This document shows, piece after piece, positions 10,290 to 24,300 of a stretch of 64,000 bases of DNA. The DNA comes from Epinephelus fuscoguttatus (lineage: Eukaryota > Chordata > Actinopteri > Perciformes > Serranidae). The stretch spans positions 23,263,559 through 23,327,558 of the forward strand of contig NC_064755.1 of NCBI RefSeq assembly GCF_011397635.1, read 5' to 3'. The translations under genes were made by a program, and so were the position numbers. Positions within the stretch are counted from its first letter, which is position 1; each line of letters begins with the position of its first letter. Below the pieces are notes generated by a model. It saw nothing but the letters and a program-made list of their open reading frames with translations. It ran no database searches and was not told the origin of the DNA.

Positions 10290-13200
10290 CTGGAATCGAA
10301 AACAAACATGTTTACTTTGCATTACCTTAAAAGACTTTTGGTATTTCACTTGTAAAAGTGAAAACGGTGCTGTGATTCTCACCTTGGATGCTATGGCTTT
10401 GAGTTTGCCAAGCAGAGAGGGTTTTGTGTACACGATTTCATCCTCCATGTCTCCTTCGTTCTCTCCCTCCATCACAGCACAGCTGTCAGCTCCTGGCATC
10501 TCACACTCCTTATTGGCAGACATCACCAACCGCGAGTACTTGTACTCCAACCTAGCAAAGAGATGAGCGACAGAATCAATACTGTAGGGGAAAGAAATGA
10601 ACGTTGTCCTCATGAATATTGACAAAAACTGCGATGTGACAAGGAAGGAATGGCAGGAGGGACGGGACCAAATGAGGTGAGCTTGGAGGAGAGAGAGAAA
10701 GACAAGAAATGAGTAGCAAAGAAGGAAATGGCAAGGAGTAGGGAGGAAGAAAGAAATTACATTTGTAAGGAAGAACTGTGAGGAGAAGTGGGGCAGGAAG
10801 GAAAGAAAGAAGCAGTAAGAGGAGGGATGAAGTGAATAAGGAACACAGGATGGAAGCAGTCGAGCAAGGAAAAGGAAAAGAAGGGAAGCAAATATGAAAG
10901 GAAAGAAGAAAAAAGGAAATTGTACCTTTTGTTCTTCTTCCAGAAGTAGCAGGTGAGGGAGACGAGCAGCACCGCGGTGAAAGCCCCCAGCCCTGCGCCA
11001 AGCCGCACCCAGAACTCCATCCCCTCACATAGTAACGTTTTCTTTTCAGGCAAGGTCACACCTCCCATACACAGCTTGGGTTCAGTCCACACGTACAGCA
11101 GGTCCTGATGAAGAACATACACACATGAGGCACCAATTAAGCCAGAACATACACTCAATATTGCACTGTTTCCTCACATACAGTGCAACCTGCAAGTATT
11201 TTGGGACTTTAATTGGAGTGGCTTTATTCCAGCATGTTGAATTCTAAGTGAAACAAATACGTTACGGGTGTTTGCTTTGGTGAGGGGATATAAAATAGGT
11301 TTTAAATTCAACACAGTCAATGGGATGTGGGCGTAAACACCCTCAAATTAAAGCTGTCAGCACATTGTTTCATTTCCAATCCAATGTGCTTCACTCAAGA
11401 ACCAAACCCAATGTGTCCCAGCACTGCAATAACTCTCTGACCACACACACCTGGTGCTCTCCCTTGCAAGCTCCCTCTATCTGATGGTAGTCTCTCTCTG
11501 TGCATGTAGGACAAGCTCCCGAGCTCTCCCACAAGAAATGAAAGGTGCAGCCGTCGCATGTTCCCGCAGGGCACTGACTGTAAGAGCCAAACACAAGCTG
11601 TCACTTCTGCGCCACATCACAGCATGAATAAGGGCAGCATGTGATATTAGACAGGAGGTGACAGAGATGTAGTACCTGGGAACTGAGAGCTCGCCTTTAG
11701 TGCTTTTCTCTGGGTTACAGCGAAGTGTCACCACCGCGCTTCGACCTGACTCACAAGATGATGTCGCCTCCAAGGACCTTGGCGACAAAAAAAAAACAGA
11801 GAGCAAGACAGAATCTTAGAGCACTACATTTCTTGACAAAGAGAAAAATACCTGACATAACAGAGGTACCTGTAGTAGAAGTTGACATCAGGGACTTTCT
11901 TGGAGGTCTGAGGGTACAGCTCTGGTCTCGCCCTTATTCCATCAAGTGTACTGTCGACTGTTACTCCTGTTAACACACAAATAAGGGCTGATATAATGTG
12001 TGCATGTACAATAATGTGTCTCTGTCTCTCTTCTGTAACATGAATATGACATTAGGTGGGCCTTTTCTTGCCATTATATCTTTTTATCTTTTAAAGCAAT
12101 GGCACCAGATGCAGCTCTCTGCACCACCACTGTCTGCATCTAATGCTCACTAACCCAGTAATGTGTCAGCCAGGTTAATGGACTGCGAGGCGAGCGCCGT
12201 GTGGAAGCCTCGTCCGGTAGCTGGGATTATAGTTGACTGACAGATGAAGGTCTTGACAGCGTTGGCACCTTCGCCCTTCTCCCTCTGGGAGTCAGTGATG
12301 GATAGGTCTGTTACATTGTCTGTGCATACCGCCAGCTGACCCTTGAATAAAGGAAAAGAGCAAATAGCAAGGGCGATGCATTCTTACACACAAACTTCCG
12401 ACTGTATTGTCTGCAGTGTGAGTGTGAGTGTGTGTTCTCTTCGCACCTTTCCTCCACACAGGCTGATGTTGAAGTGGTGGAAATACTTGGTTCCTTTGGA
12501 GGTGAAGCTCGGGCCATTCATCAGCGATCCTACATACCCAAGGAGGCTGAAGTCATAAGTCAGAGTCACGTTGCCTTCTGTGTGGGTGAACTGACAGTCA
12601 CTGTAACATATGCTGTGGTTCTGTGAAGAAAAAAAACCATAAATATGCATAAGGCTGTGTAAAAGTTTTACAAATGAGAGCTTGACTCCTTTCCGCAACA
12701 CTGACAAACCTTGTCGCTCTTGCTGGAAGGTCCACAGGGTTTGCAGGCGTCTGGGCCCGGCGTGGCGTGAGGGACGAGGTACGTGTTACGCGGACACTCT
12801 GTGCACTGGCTGGTGAGCGTGTCTATGTAGTATCCAGGTGGGCAAGGCACACACGTAGAGCTGGAAGGTTGGGTGCTGAGGGCACAAGCCCGGCACCCAG
12901 AGGACACGCCATCCACAGCGTTACTCACTGAGATGGAGTAGATTCGCGCCACGTCGTTGACATACCGGCGTACCTGAGAGAGACAGACAGGTACAGAGTG
13001 ATGCTGCTAATCAAGCGCTAGGATTCATCAGCCTCATCTACCTTAGCGCTCAGCAGCCTCAGATTCATCAGCCACCACCACTACCACCAGTGTCTAGACT
13101 CCAGGGGGGGGATTTATCTTGCTGCCGCTCAGATGTCCCTCAATCACAAAATATCTCCCTCTGGTGTCCAAGCAACAAAGACTTCTGTTAAATCTTGATC

Positions 13201-16200
13201 GGCACAAATTGTCTGTTAATCTGTACACTAATATTCTGTATTAAATATTATCTTTCTCCTGACTGAAATAGGTGCTGTGGAGTTTAAAGAGGTTTACACA
13301 AAACAAAATCTTCTTCCAGAGGCTCTAACACCAACCCCTGCACATGAACGGATCACAGCGTGCAGTATTGGTACGTTATACAAGATGTAATTCTGCCCTC
13401 ACTTAAAACGCCCACACTCCTGAAAAAAAGAGCAAGTTAATGATTCAAGCTTCACCTAAGTGAGCCCAGTGATAAAGTAGTCTATTTGATTTGTGGTCTG
13501 GTTCAAACACTAACACCACCTCAGACAGTATCTTTAATACCCAACAGAAGGGAGTGTTAAGTGTACCAAGTGTGGAGTGGATTTAAAAGACTAAAGGCTG
13601 TCCCAGTTGTTGTTTGAACTTGCAGAAGTGGGAGCTCTGAAAAACTACCTGATTTGTTTTTCAGAGCTCCTAGTTCTGGCTGTCTTGTTTCTGGACTTAA
13701 CACGATGAATATATGGGTTGTATCATGAGACATGAGGCCAGGTTTCTAGACCAACTGGCCTACTCCTGGGTCTGTGGCTCCACAGCTGAGCACAGAGGTT
13801 CACTGTGGATATGCACAATGAACCAGATTTCTATTATAAAGGGGAACTTGCTGTGTGATCTTCATTAAAGGAATACTTCACCCTCAAAATGACCATCTGT
13901 ATATCAATTATCAACCAAGTGTTAAACTGAATATTTGAAGAAAACTTTTTCTTGCGTGCCTCCGGTGAACGGAGAATCCAAAAACAGAGAAAATTCTTGA
14001 TGAATTCAAGTAGAGGGGCACTGCATTTACCAAAACACCCATTTACAAACTCTCACAACATATGCAGTATAATTCAAGTCTCTTTAATCTAGTCACATGC
14101 TCAGTACTTCCCAGGTAGGCAGCCCTTTCTGACAACAATCTCAGAACCCATCAGCTATCGGTCCAATGACGATAAAGCCTCTGGGGGTAAGGCCCAATAT
14201 TTCAGGCTAAGCCGGTGAAGCCAGCAGACATCTGGGCAAGACTTCCTCTTACATGCACAGGTCATTTCTGCTACTCTCTCTAAGCATATATCTGTATTTG
14301 AATGCAGATAATTAAAAAAAAAAGTAACATAAAGCTAGCTGTTTCGATGATAACCGATGGATTCCAAAATAGCATGTTGGCCAATGCGTTCGGCCTCTCC
14401 ACATAGACTGTTTACCTGCCATTCAGATATGATTGGTCAATGCTTCTCAAACTACAAACCAGGATACTTTCAATAACACAATCTTGTCTTGTCACTGTCA
14501 GATTACTGCGTAAATATGCTGAATCTGTTTATAGAGATTATTCTAATGGGAAAGAAAACTAAAAGTGAAACTTATCTATTTATTCCATCAGTAGTTTGTT
14601 TGTGTTATTGTGTGACTTTCGTGGTTCTGAACTATAAAATAACAATAATGATCGAAATGTATTTGATATAGCACCTTTCACAGAAATGAAATCCACAAAG
14701 CGCTTCACAAAATCCAATCGAGCAAATCATGCAATCAACAAAAACAAAAGCAACGTAATAATTAAAACAAAAAAGTAAAACATAGAGCAAATACAGGCTA
14801 GTGAGGCCTCAAACCCTGACAATACAGTCACCAGGAACTGCACAATAACACAAACAAACTAGGCAGTGGTAGATCAGCAACTCCCATGTTCAGGGAGGTA
14901 GAATTAAATTCACAGGGGACATTATTGATTATTATATATTGCATCTACTTACATCTGAAGGTTGGTTAGTCCTCTGGAAAGCCCATGTGTAGGAAACCGA
15001 GGCATTCTTTGTCATGACGTGTGTGTAGGTCTGTCTCGTTTTTGTCCTCTCCCATGATTCCACCACCGTAGTGCTCTTCCTGTTTACATCCTAAAATAAA
15101 ACAAGGTGTTCACTTCATTCACATCGCCTATGAACAATGTGTATGGAGCAGCAAACATTTGTCAGGAGCCATTCTCACCATCATAAAGTAAAGCTCGCAG
15201 TCAGCCACGCACACTGTTTCAAATTCAAACGTGATGCGACCAAACTCCGTCCCAGAATGGCTTGAGATAGACGTGGGGAGCCTGGTGGCAGATGCAAACA
15301 GAGAAGAGTGGAATCAATCACAACAAAAAGAAAAAGACAGCTCGGTGCCGAGAGTGATGGAGACTGAGAAACACAACATGACTGCACTCACTTGAAGCCA
15401 GGGACGTGGATGTTGAGGATGAGGTAATCATTATCTGAGCTTCCTGCTCCACTCTGGATGTGATCTCCTGCCACCTCCCAGCCTGAAGGACAGGACAAAT
15501 CCACATTACTCACTCTGGTCAATCTACTCTAAAGGAATGGTTCAACAATAAGTGAAATACACTTGCTTTCTTGCAGAGAATCAGTTAGGTGGATCAATTC
15601 CACTCTCATGTCTGTATGGGAAAAATAAAGCTACAGCCAGTTAGCTACACAGCTACGTCTACAGCTACTAATGTAAAAACAATGTGTTGTGGTTTTACAG
15701 GCAGCTATGAGATGGACTATTTCTGGGCTGGGCTTCTTGAAGTGTTGTTGTCATTGTGAGGTCGCCAGGCAACCAGTGGAGACTGCCTGCTGCAAAGAAA
15801 TTGTCCAAGATACAAGGTGTTAATTACTGAGTTTTAGGGCCCTGACACAGCAAGCTGAGGATCGGTTATGAGTCAGTGTTGGTGAGCACTGTCCACCCTA
15901 GTTTTTGCAGTGTAGCACAAATTGGCCTCTGTGGGCTGTTTTTCAGCCGATTCAGCATGTTGTTTTGGCGTCTGAGCCGTTAACAGTTCAGCTCAGTGCA
16001 CACGTAGACAAAGGAAAGTGAGGAAAGCAAACAAATGAGTTAAGTCAAGAGGGCGTGAGATTGAAACACAGTTGTCACATGAGGTAAGGTTATATTTTAG
16101 CCATTAAGCTCTTGGTTATTGTTGGCTAGTGCACGGTAAAAATCCTATTTTTTGTTAACAACAGGTTGCGTTGTTTATGTGCTAACTGACTAGCTAGCAT

Positions 16201-18267
16201 CTTGAATCTGTCCTGTCAGTCCTCCAATTGACGAATACAAACTACCATCGCCTGCTGGTATGACGTTACTGAGATATCTCCTCTCACACAGGTGCTAGTT
16301 GGCCATGGGCTTCAGTCTTTTGCGGTGTGTTCAAGTGCAACTTTTTGGCAAGACACAAGCAAGGTGAGGCGACGCAACAGTCTGTCTTTGTCGCCACTAG
16401 TTCTTTGACGTCGGTTTGGTGTGTCTGGGTGTTAAGAGGTTCTGGTAGGTGGACTTTGTTACTTTCGGAGGCAGGTAAGCGTCTTCCGCTTATTTCCAGT
16501 TTTTGTGCTAAGCTAAGCTAAGCTAAGCATGTCTTGGCTTCTACAGACAGAGAGTGGTATCCATCTTCTCATCTTACCTTCAGCAAGAGACTGAAGAAGC
16601 ATACACCCCACAATCTTGGCATATTCTTTACAGAGAGGCACACAGGGAGACAGAGAGTGCCACTGGACATATATTGCCAAAAAATACCCACCGTTCATAT
16701 TGTCACATTTGGAGTTGCCCACATTGAAACAGGACGTCTTCATGTTTGCAGGAAGAATATTCCACCATTTATATTCGTAACCCAGGGTAGGCTCAGTGCC
16801 AGCTGGACACTGCGTACATGCTGGGGGGGTGAACACAATGAAAAACACAATAAGAACAACACACGGAGCAGAACTAAATCAACTGAAGGAAAATGGCAGG
16901 GAATAATAAAAAACAAATCAAGTTTCCAGTACGTTTCATCCCATCAGAATAGGTCCCAGGTGGGCATGGCGAGCAGGTGGCCATGTCATTGTTATAGAAA
17001 CCGGGGTTACAGGGGGGGCAGGGCTCCCTCTCTCCACTCGGAGGCAACGACTCAGCTCCAGTCACACCCTCCAAGCAGATCTTCGGTTCAATCCACTTAT
17101 ATATGACCCGCGTCTGGAAATGACACAGAGATGGGGGGTGATGGACTGGAACAGAGGCTGTGATTACAAAATGGGACTTCTGTGAGTATTTAATCTAGAG
17201 GTGGCCTCTTTTCTCTCACCTTGCCTTCGTGGTCACACGCTGTGTGGATTTGGAAATAGTCCTTTTTGGAGCACAGAGGTCTGTCCTTACACACGGCGGA
17301 TCCCTCAGCTTGGAAAAGAGAAGTGGTGAAAGTGGCTATCATTTAAAGGAGCGACTGCAGAATATATTTAAGAGTTTAAACAGAGCCCCACAAATACAGG
17401 GACACTTTAATGAGTAAAGCAAGCACACAGAATATGTGATACAAGATGTGAAGGTAGATAAGGAATAAAAGAACAGAGAGAATAATGTGCTCTGAAAAAA
17501 GAGCATTTTGGCAGAAGCCTGCTAAAAACACAGCAGTGAAGCACAGGGGTCATACAATATGCATAAAGAGGTGTACTGAATTAATTATGTAATATGTTCT
17601 GAATACTCTACTTCTTATAGTCACTTCTCAGTGACTTTACTAAATAGGACATGCAGTCACATCATATGAAAGGAATTATAAGAGACCTTATATCAAAGCA
17701 AATTAAAGAGGAGAAAAAAAAGCAATTTTTGTTTCATTAAGACCACTTAAAAAAATCACAAATGGATGAAACGATCATATCAGACAGCCAGATTTCTGTT
17801 ATTATGATTAATCCATCAGCTTCTCTCAAACAGGGTACGGTGAGAGCCTTACGTGTGGAAATGTATTCATGTAAATCCCTTGAGAATCACACTAAAATAT
17901 ATCAGGGAGCGTTACTTTTATCATCAGAAATCGCATATTAGAAAACAAAAATTTGTAAAATGTAAATAATATAGGAGCTTTATGAAAAATACAAGAGCAC
18001 GCTCGCTACATCATCTGCTGCTCCCTCGCGATCACAGAAGCCCCCCCGCGCTGAACTAACAAGCATGCTTCTCCTTCTGAAGTTTGACTAATGTGGCTGA
18101 AAATAGGACAAGCTCTCTTTCTATCCTTTGGCTGTGCCGTGTGCTTCTGCGAGCAGCACTGATAACAATTAGGCTACACTGACTACTGCACTGCAGTTCC
18201 ATTATTTCGTTCCAAAGATTCAACATTAGTGCCGATTTGAAATGCCGAACATGTGCACATCTTTTTT

Positions 18268-18305
<38 letters not shown>

Positions 18306-21300
18306 CCTACCTGCATACTGAGTGGCTGTATTGCAAGGGGTGCAGGAGCTGGCGCCGTGACCAGCGAAGGTGTCGCGAGGACATGGTTCACATGTAGAGG
18401 AGCCGGGGGTTCGGCTGAATGTCCCTGGCTTACATGGGAAACACTCTGATGTGTAGGCGACTCCTGATAGAAGGAAATGAGTGTATCGATTTGTCATCAA
18501 TTATTGTGAGAAGTTGGGAAAAGAGATGGGAATTTTTCACTGACCTTCTATTTGAACATTTTTCAGCAAAACAGGCTTCACCCCTTTGGCGCCCATGAGG
18601 ACTCCACCTGTCCTCCAGTACAGGATGTTAGTGCCTGATTTCAGGTTCACCTAGAATAGAGATGGTTTCATGTATTATCAGTCAAGCTGTGGCGCAACAG
18701 AGAGCAGTAAAGAAAAATAGGACTTTGTTTTGTGTAGCTTCAATTAAAGGTCCAGTACGTAGGATTTAGTGGGACATATTAGCAGAAAAGGAATATAATA
18801 TAAAGTATGTTTTCTTGAGTATATAATCACCTGAAATTAAAATTTTTGTTGAGCCGTTTATATCTACATAGGGAGCATGTTGCATTGCCATGTTTCTACA
18901 GAAGCCCAGACTGGACAAACCAAACACTGGCTCTATGAAGGGCCATTTCCGTTTTCGCTTCAGCCACCATAGTTAGCAGCCGCTCCTCAACAAGCCAAAC
19001 AGTGTCGGAAAAACACTGATTTTTAACACGAAACTACTTTATTCAGTGTTTTTACCAGTTTAAATCACTGGATCCATTTGTTTTGGAGAGGATATGACCT
19101 CTGCAGATAATTCGGCTCCTTTTAAAAACCTCCTAAACGTCTGGACCTTAAGTTATCAGAGAAAAAAGGTGAGCATACATCAACAGGTGCAGAGCTACCG
19201 GCCTGTCTGCGACGAGGGGAACAACATCATAGACACACAGATTTGTCTGACACACAAGTCTGTTTTTATAGACTATAACTTTTGCGGGGGAAGTGGCGCA
19301 CACCTCTTTCAGGCCTCATTTTGTGCGTACGCAATGTTTATAAATGAGACCCCTGGGCCATTTGTTTTGGAGAGGAAGTGACCTCTGCAGATAAATCAGC
19401 TTTCGGTAAAAACTTCCTGAATGTTGATCAATCCTGACCGGGACCTCATGCTGGGCACATAGTTAAAGCTTCAGCTGGTTCCAATCTGTACTCATCACCA
19501 CTAGATGCCATTAAATCCCACACACTGTCCCTTTAATGAGTCATGCCATCTTAAAATATTGCAAGAGATCAGCCCAAATGCTGGAGCTGAGCCTTTACTG
19601 CATATGGTCATTTCATTTAAATGGAAATAAAGCACAAAGCTGCACAGTGAATATTCTGCAAAGCAATAACTTCATGCATGTCAAGTGCTCTAATGCACAG
19701 GAGAATAGTGTTACATGACTGAATTAACTGTCTGCTTCACATGGTTTAATTTACTAATTCAAGGTGATTTATAGGTGTAATGATGTAATCAAACTTCAGC
19801 AGAGAACTACTGAATTTTGAAGCATGTTAACTAGACTGACACAATGACACAAAGGTATGCTGCTACAACACATGCTACCTATGCAGACTGATTTCATATT
19901 GTCAACACATTTTCTTGAACCCATGAAGTTCAATCTTAAGCAAACAGCACCACATTTTAGTCCACACACTTTTTTTCATTAGACTTGACCACAAGCTAAA
20001 GGCAAAAGCTGTAGTATGCTCTTAAGAGGATCAACACAGCGCAAGAACTGAACTATTTACACATGGCAACTCACTTTTACAGTGTGACTGGAAAAATACT
20101 GGCGAGAACAATAAGTGATGCCAGCCTCTGTCTGTGTACTAACAGGCTTCCTGCTTGTATCCACCCATTCCTTGTGGTACCGCCTGAGTTCAACACATTT
20201 AATTTCCACAGAACAAGGCCAGCTGCCAAGGATGTGTCCTCCGTGGCTATTGTTCATCTTATGGCATGCAACACTTACCGTATGGGTTGCCCATTCACCA
20301 TGATTGGTGAGCTTGAGCCACTTTGTATCAGCGGACTGATCCATCTCCTGACACTGGTCATTCTGGATCTAAACACACAAATCATCAGTGTTCATGAGCG
20401 GTAACTCTCACCTCTTTTATCTCAGTGATTTATAACAACAGTACTCATTGTGTACACTCATGCAGTTATACGCAGCACAAAATATTAAAGTATTGATGTG
20501 ACATCTTGTCTCCGGGCAGAACTGTGTGTCTTCTGTGGGAGCACTTTTATAGAACAATAAAACATCTGTCTTTCACCATGGAAAATGAATGTAAATTAAA
20601 GATCACCATTTTTTTTATTTATCTTTCCAGCACACCTGCCTTCAATTAAGCACTAATTAAGAGACTCATCATTTGACTTGCCGTAGCAGACAAAAGCACA
20701 GGTGACTCTTATATCATTAATTAATGCTCCATTTAATTTAAGTGTCCCAGCAGTAAGCCATATCAGTGAGCCAGCATGCACAATACCAGGGTGCTGGAAC
20801 TGGTGCGCCTAAATGGAATGCAGCCATTAATAATGTTGATTGCTTTTCCTGTTATGACGTATAAGATGCCACCCGTAAGAAACGCCTATTAATAAATTCT
20901 TGAATACAGACACTTAGGTTGAGTATAGTATGTTGTCTGATGCATGCATCTAATGAGAATGACAACGATCTAGGGCTCATTCTCATTACATTTAGCTTTT
21001 TTTTCACACGCATTGTGCACATTACAATTTTAGGCCATTTATGACGAGTTAATTGCTTTATCTATTCAGTTATTCAACCATTATTTAACCAGGAAGTCAT
21101 TTCCACTCAGTTTTGTGTCTGCATTTCAGTATAGTATACAGAGTATGACCCTAGTGTTGAATGCAACAAATGAATAGACATGCCACTGCAGAAATGGCAG
21201 AGAAGTTAAGAAGTTTTGAAAGTCTTTCGCTGTCTAATTTTGTGGAATATGTGCAGGGAGAAGTACAAAGACAATAACAGGACCAGTAATGCAACGTAAC

Positions 21301-24300
21301 GTAACCTGGGAAGGTCGGCCTGTCAGGTGTGCAGCCAGTTGTGTGAAACTTGCTGTTAAAAGACATATGATCCACTATGCACACACTCTATATGGGACAC
21401 AGCTAGCATGCTACCAGTGTGTCAGCTAGTTAATAATGCAGTTTAACTTTTAACTTAGAAAAATGCATAAATAGAGCTGTGTTACATTCATCGATCTGTT
21501 AGCTTTTTCGTTTCTATGCTAATCACCTCTAGGGCAGTGCTACAGTCAATGTACTCAAGGCCGGACGGGCAAAAAACAAAAACAAATGGAGAACGAGTTT
21601 CACAAACACATCGGAGGTCATGCAGACTCTCGTAGGAATTAATGGACTTTCAGTTGACTTGCATACGAACACAGAGCTACATGGAAATGAGGGATAAAAT
21701 CAGCTTAAATGAAACAACTGCATTCCATTTACATAGACTTAACATGTCTTCAAATTTTTCTAAGATGACTGGATTTTAACGAAAGAACTGAACGGTCCAA
21801 AAGTGGGTTACAGGTCCATTCTGAATGGACTGTAAGCGACTCACGAACGTGTCAGGTTTATAAAAAACATGATTTATTTTTAAGCACAGTGACAGTGGCA
21901 CATAACCTTTATTTTGAAGTGCCGTTTCTTGCTGTAGAGTTAGTGACTAACAGACAGCTACTTGACAGAGACAGCAAACTAGCATGAGGACATGGCCAAT
22001 CACAAGTATGATAATGAATATATCAAACTGTGTGGACCCTGAACTAATACCTGAGGAGAGATCTGAACCCTGTGGCTGGACCAGTTGAGAACCACTGTTC
22101 TACAGGGTGTCCAAAAACATTTCACTGGCAGTCCAGACACTAACACACCAGAAGTGAAAAGATGAAAGTTAATGAATGTTTGACACTCACAAAGAACTCA
22201 AACAGCAGGTTGTTGTCTGGATACTGGTACTCAAAGCTGACAGAGCCCTGCTTCTTCAGATGGACAGCATAGATGAGAGAGACTGTGCACTCATCCCTGT
22301 TGGACTCCAGATAGTTTCCTTGCGGTACCCAGGACGAACTACGAGGGAAAGGATATCAAATTAATTTTACACTTACAAAATCGAATTTCAGTTTTTCTTG
22401 CATCCTACTCACACACCTGTTGCAGGTGAGCCCGTCATCTCCCCGCGGACTGTTTTCCAGCGACGTTGCCAGGCTGCTGAATCCAGCAGGCATGGAATCC
22501 CATTGGTCGAAGCGGATACCGCTGCCAAGGGAGTAGCTTCCTGCTGCACACTGGGTACACTCCTGAGCCGACATCTCAAGGAACTCCCCAGACTTGCACG
22601 AGAAGGCTGGAGGACACAGAGGGACGAGGTACAAAGAGGTGGAACGATCAGTTAGGCCACGTCTTTGCATTTTGCTGCAAGAATCACACACTATATAGAA
22701 TTGCACAGACTAAGGACGACAGAAAAATGGTCATGCAAATCACTGCAGCATTCAGTATAATGTAGCCCCAGTGATCAGGGAACTTAATCCTTACATCCTG
22801 TTACACACTGTGTCTGTCTCTGCGGCTCTTTTTTTTCCACTGAGCCTTCACGTCTTCTGCATCTGCCAACTTTTTCACACTGCCAGCTTTTCCTCATACC
22901 TGAGCTGGTCAAATGCCATTGTGATGCCTCTTTATGTTCCACAGCAACCCATGCAGAAATGCTAAATGTGTGTGGGTTGGCAATCTGTGCAGAGGGTAAG
23001 TAGTGTGTGTAAATGTGTGCAGCAGGAATTGCTTGTAGGTGTCATTGGATTTAAAGGTAGTTTGCTGTGGCACTCATTTTCATGGTAACATAATAAGTGA
23101 CGGTATTAACTGGGCCTGTTGTTGCATAATGCAACATAGTTTCACCAATATGAGGCAACAAACATCTGGTGTTCTTCCAGTGACATGTGTAGCAGTTTGA
23201 ACAGGAAGTAGGAAACAGAGAAAGAGGAGCAAGCCAGTCCATCTCATAATGATCCATTCTTAGCATGAGAATAGTTTCCACTGTATGCAGTTTAAACATG
23301 TGTAAAATAAATGCTAAATAGAGATATTTGAAGACTTCAACCTAAATCTTTTCTGCCACACTGTGACATTTCTCTGACTTACGCACCAGAAAAGACTAAC
23401 ACATGACAGTTTTTTAAGCCACAGCTCATCCCACGCCTACCTGAAAAGACTAGCTCTCCATTAACATGCACCCTGTTCTGGGAGTGACCTTTCAATTATC
23501 TTACACACAGATTTCACCAGTGATAACTTCAACTGAGCCATTAGTGAAGGTGCTTTGACAGGGCAAACCGGTTCTAAGTGAGATCTAACAAAGAGCAAAC
23601 TCGTATGACCATGTTGTAGAACATCAGTGTCTTTTAACACAATTTACGTCTGTCTTCCTGGCTCCATCTTGATGAGGCACCTTTCACCACAGCTGAGACG
23701 TCTGTGAGTCCCCTGCCTCTCAACAAAAGAAGGAATTTAACACTCCTTGTGAGTCACGTTTTACTTGGCAGATCTGTTTTATGGCAGACATTAGCACTGA
23801 CAAATACTGTTGTAATTAGCAGCAACTCTGCAAACTTTCTTTTTATTCTAAGTGTTTATAACTAAGAAGCTCTATTTGGACAGATTTTCTCATGGTGATG
23901 TCCAAGACCAGAGTGTATCAAGACCAGACTAGTGTGAGTTCCACGCTGCAGGACACACTTATGATAAAAAGAGAAACATGCAAACCATAAGCACTCCTCA
24001 AATCGATTTGAAAGATCCACATTCTCATAAAAACACCTGCAGAAAACTAGTCTCGCTCACCAGACTAGTTTCACAAGAAAAGAAAGGTCTGGCTGGGCCG
24101 ACTCTCATTTTAAGATTGGAGAAAAAAAACACCCCAGCTGCTTGTATTTCTTTCAACCAATCACAATCGTTCTTGGCGGTGCCATAACAACAGTGCGCTT
24201 GCAAAAAATATTGCCGGGGAGAAACAGGTTTTGGTGTAACACACCCACAAAAATATCGCCTACAGGACGCGAACCTTGGCAGAAAAATGGCTACATCCCT

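Noticed and set aside
10576..11028. 150-codon minus-strand open frame
   Set aside because: It is produced by a pyrimidine-rich intronic tract plus exon 20 read in the wrong frame; composition is L/S/P/F-rich with no family resemblance.
16534..17106. Long open frame (190 codons) on the plus strand
   Set aside because: It is antisense to elapor2 exons 9 and 10, which have conserved peptides and splice sites on the minus strand.
18237..18449. Val/Cys-repeat frame across the GT microsatellite
   Set aside because: Translation of the dinucleotide repeat and antisense of elapor2 exon 7.
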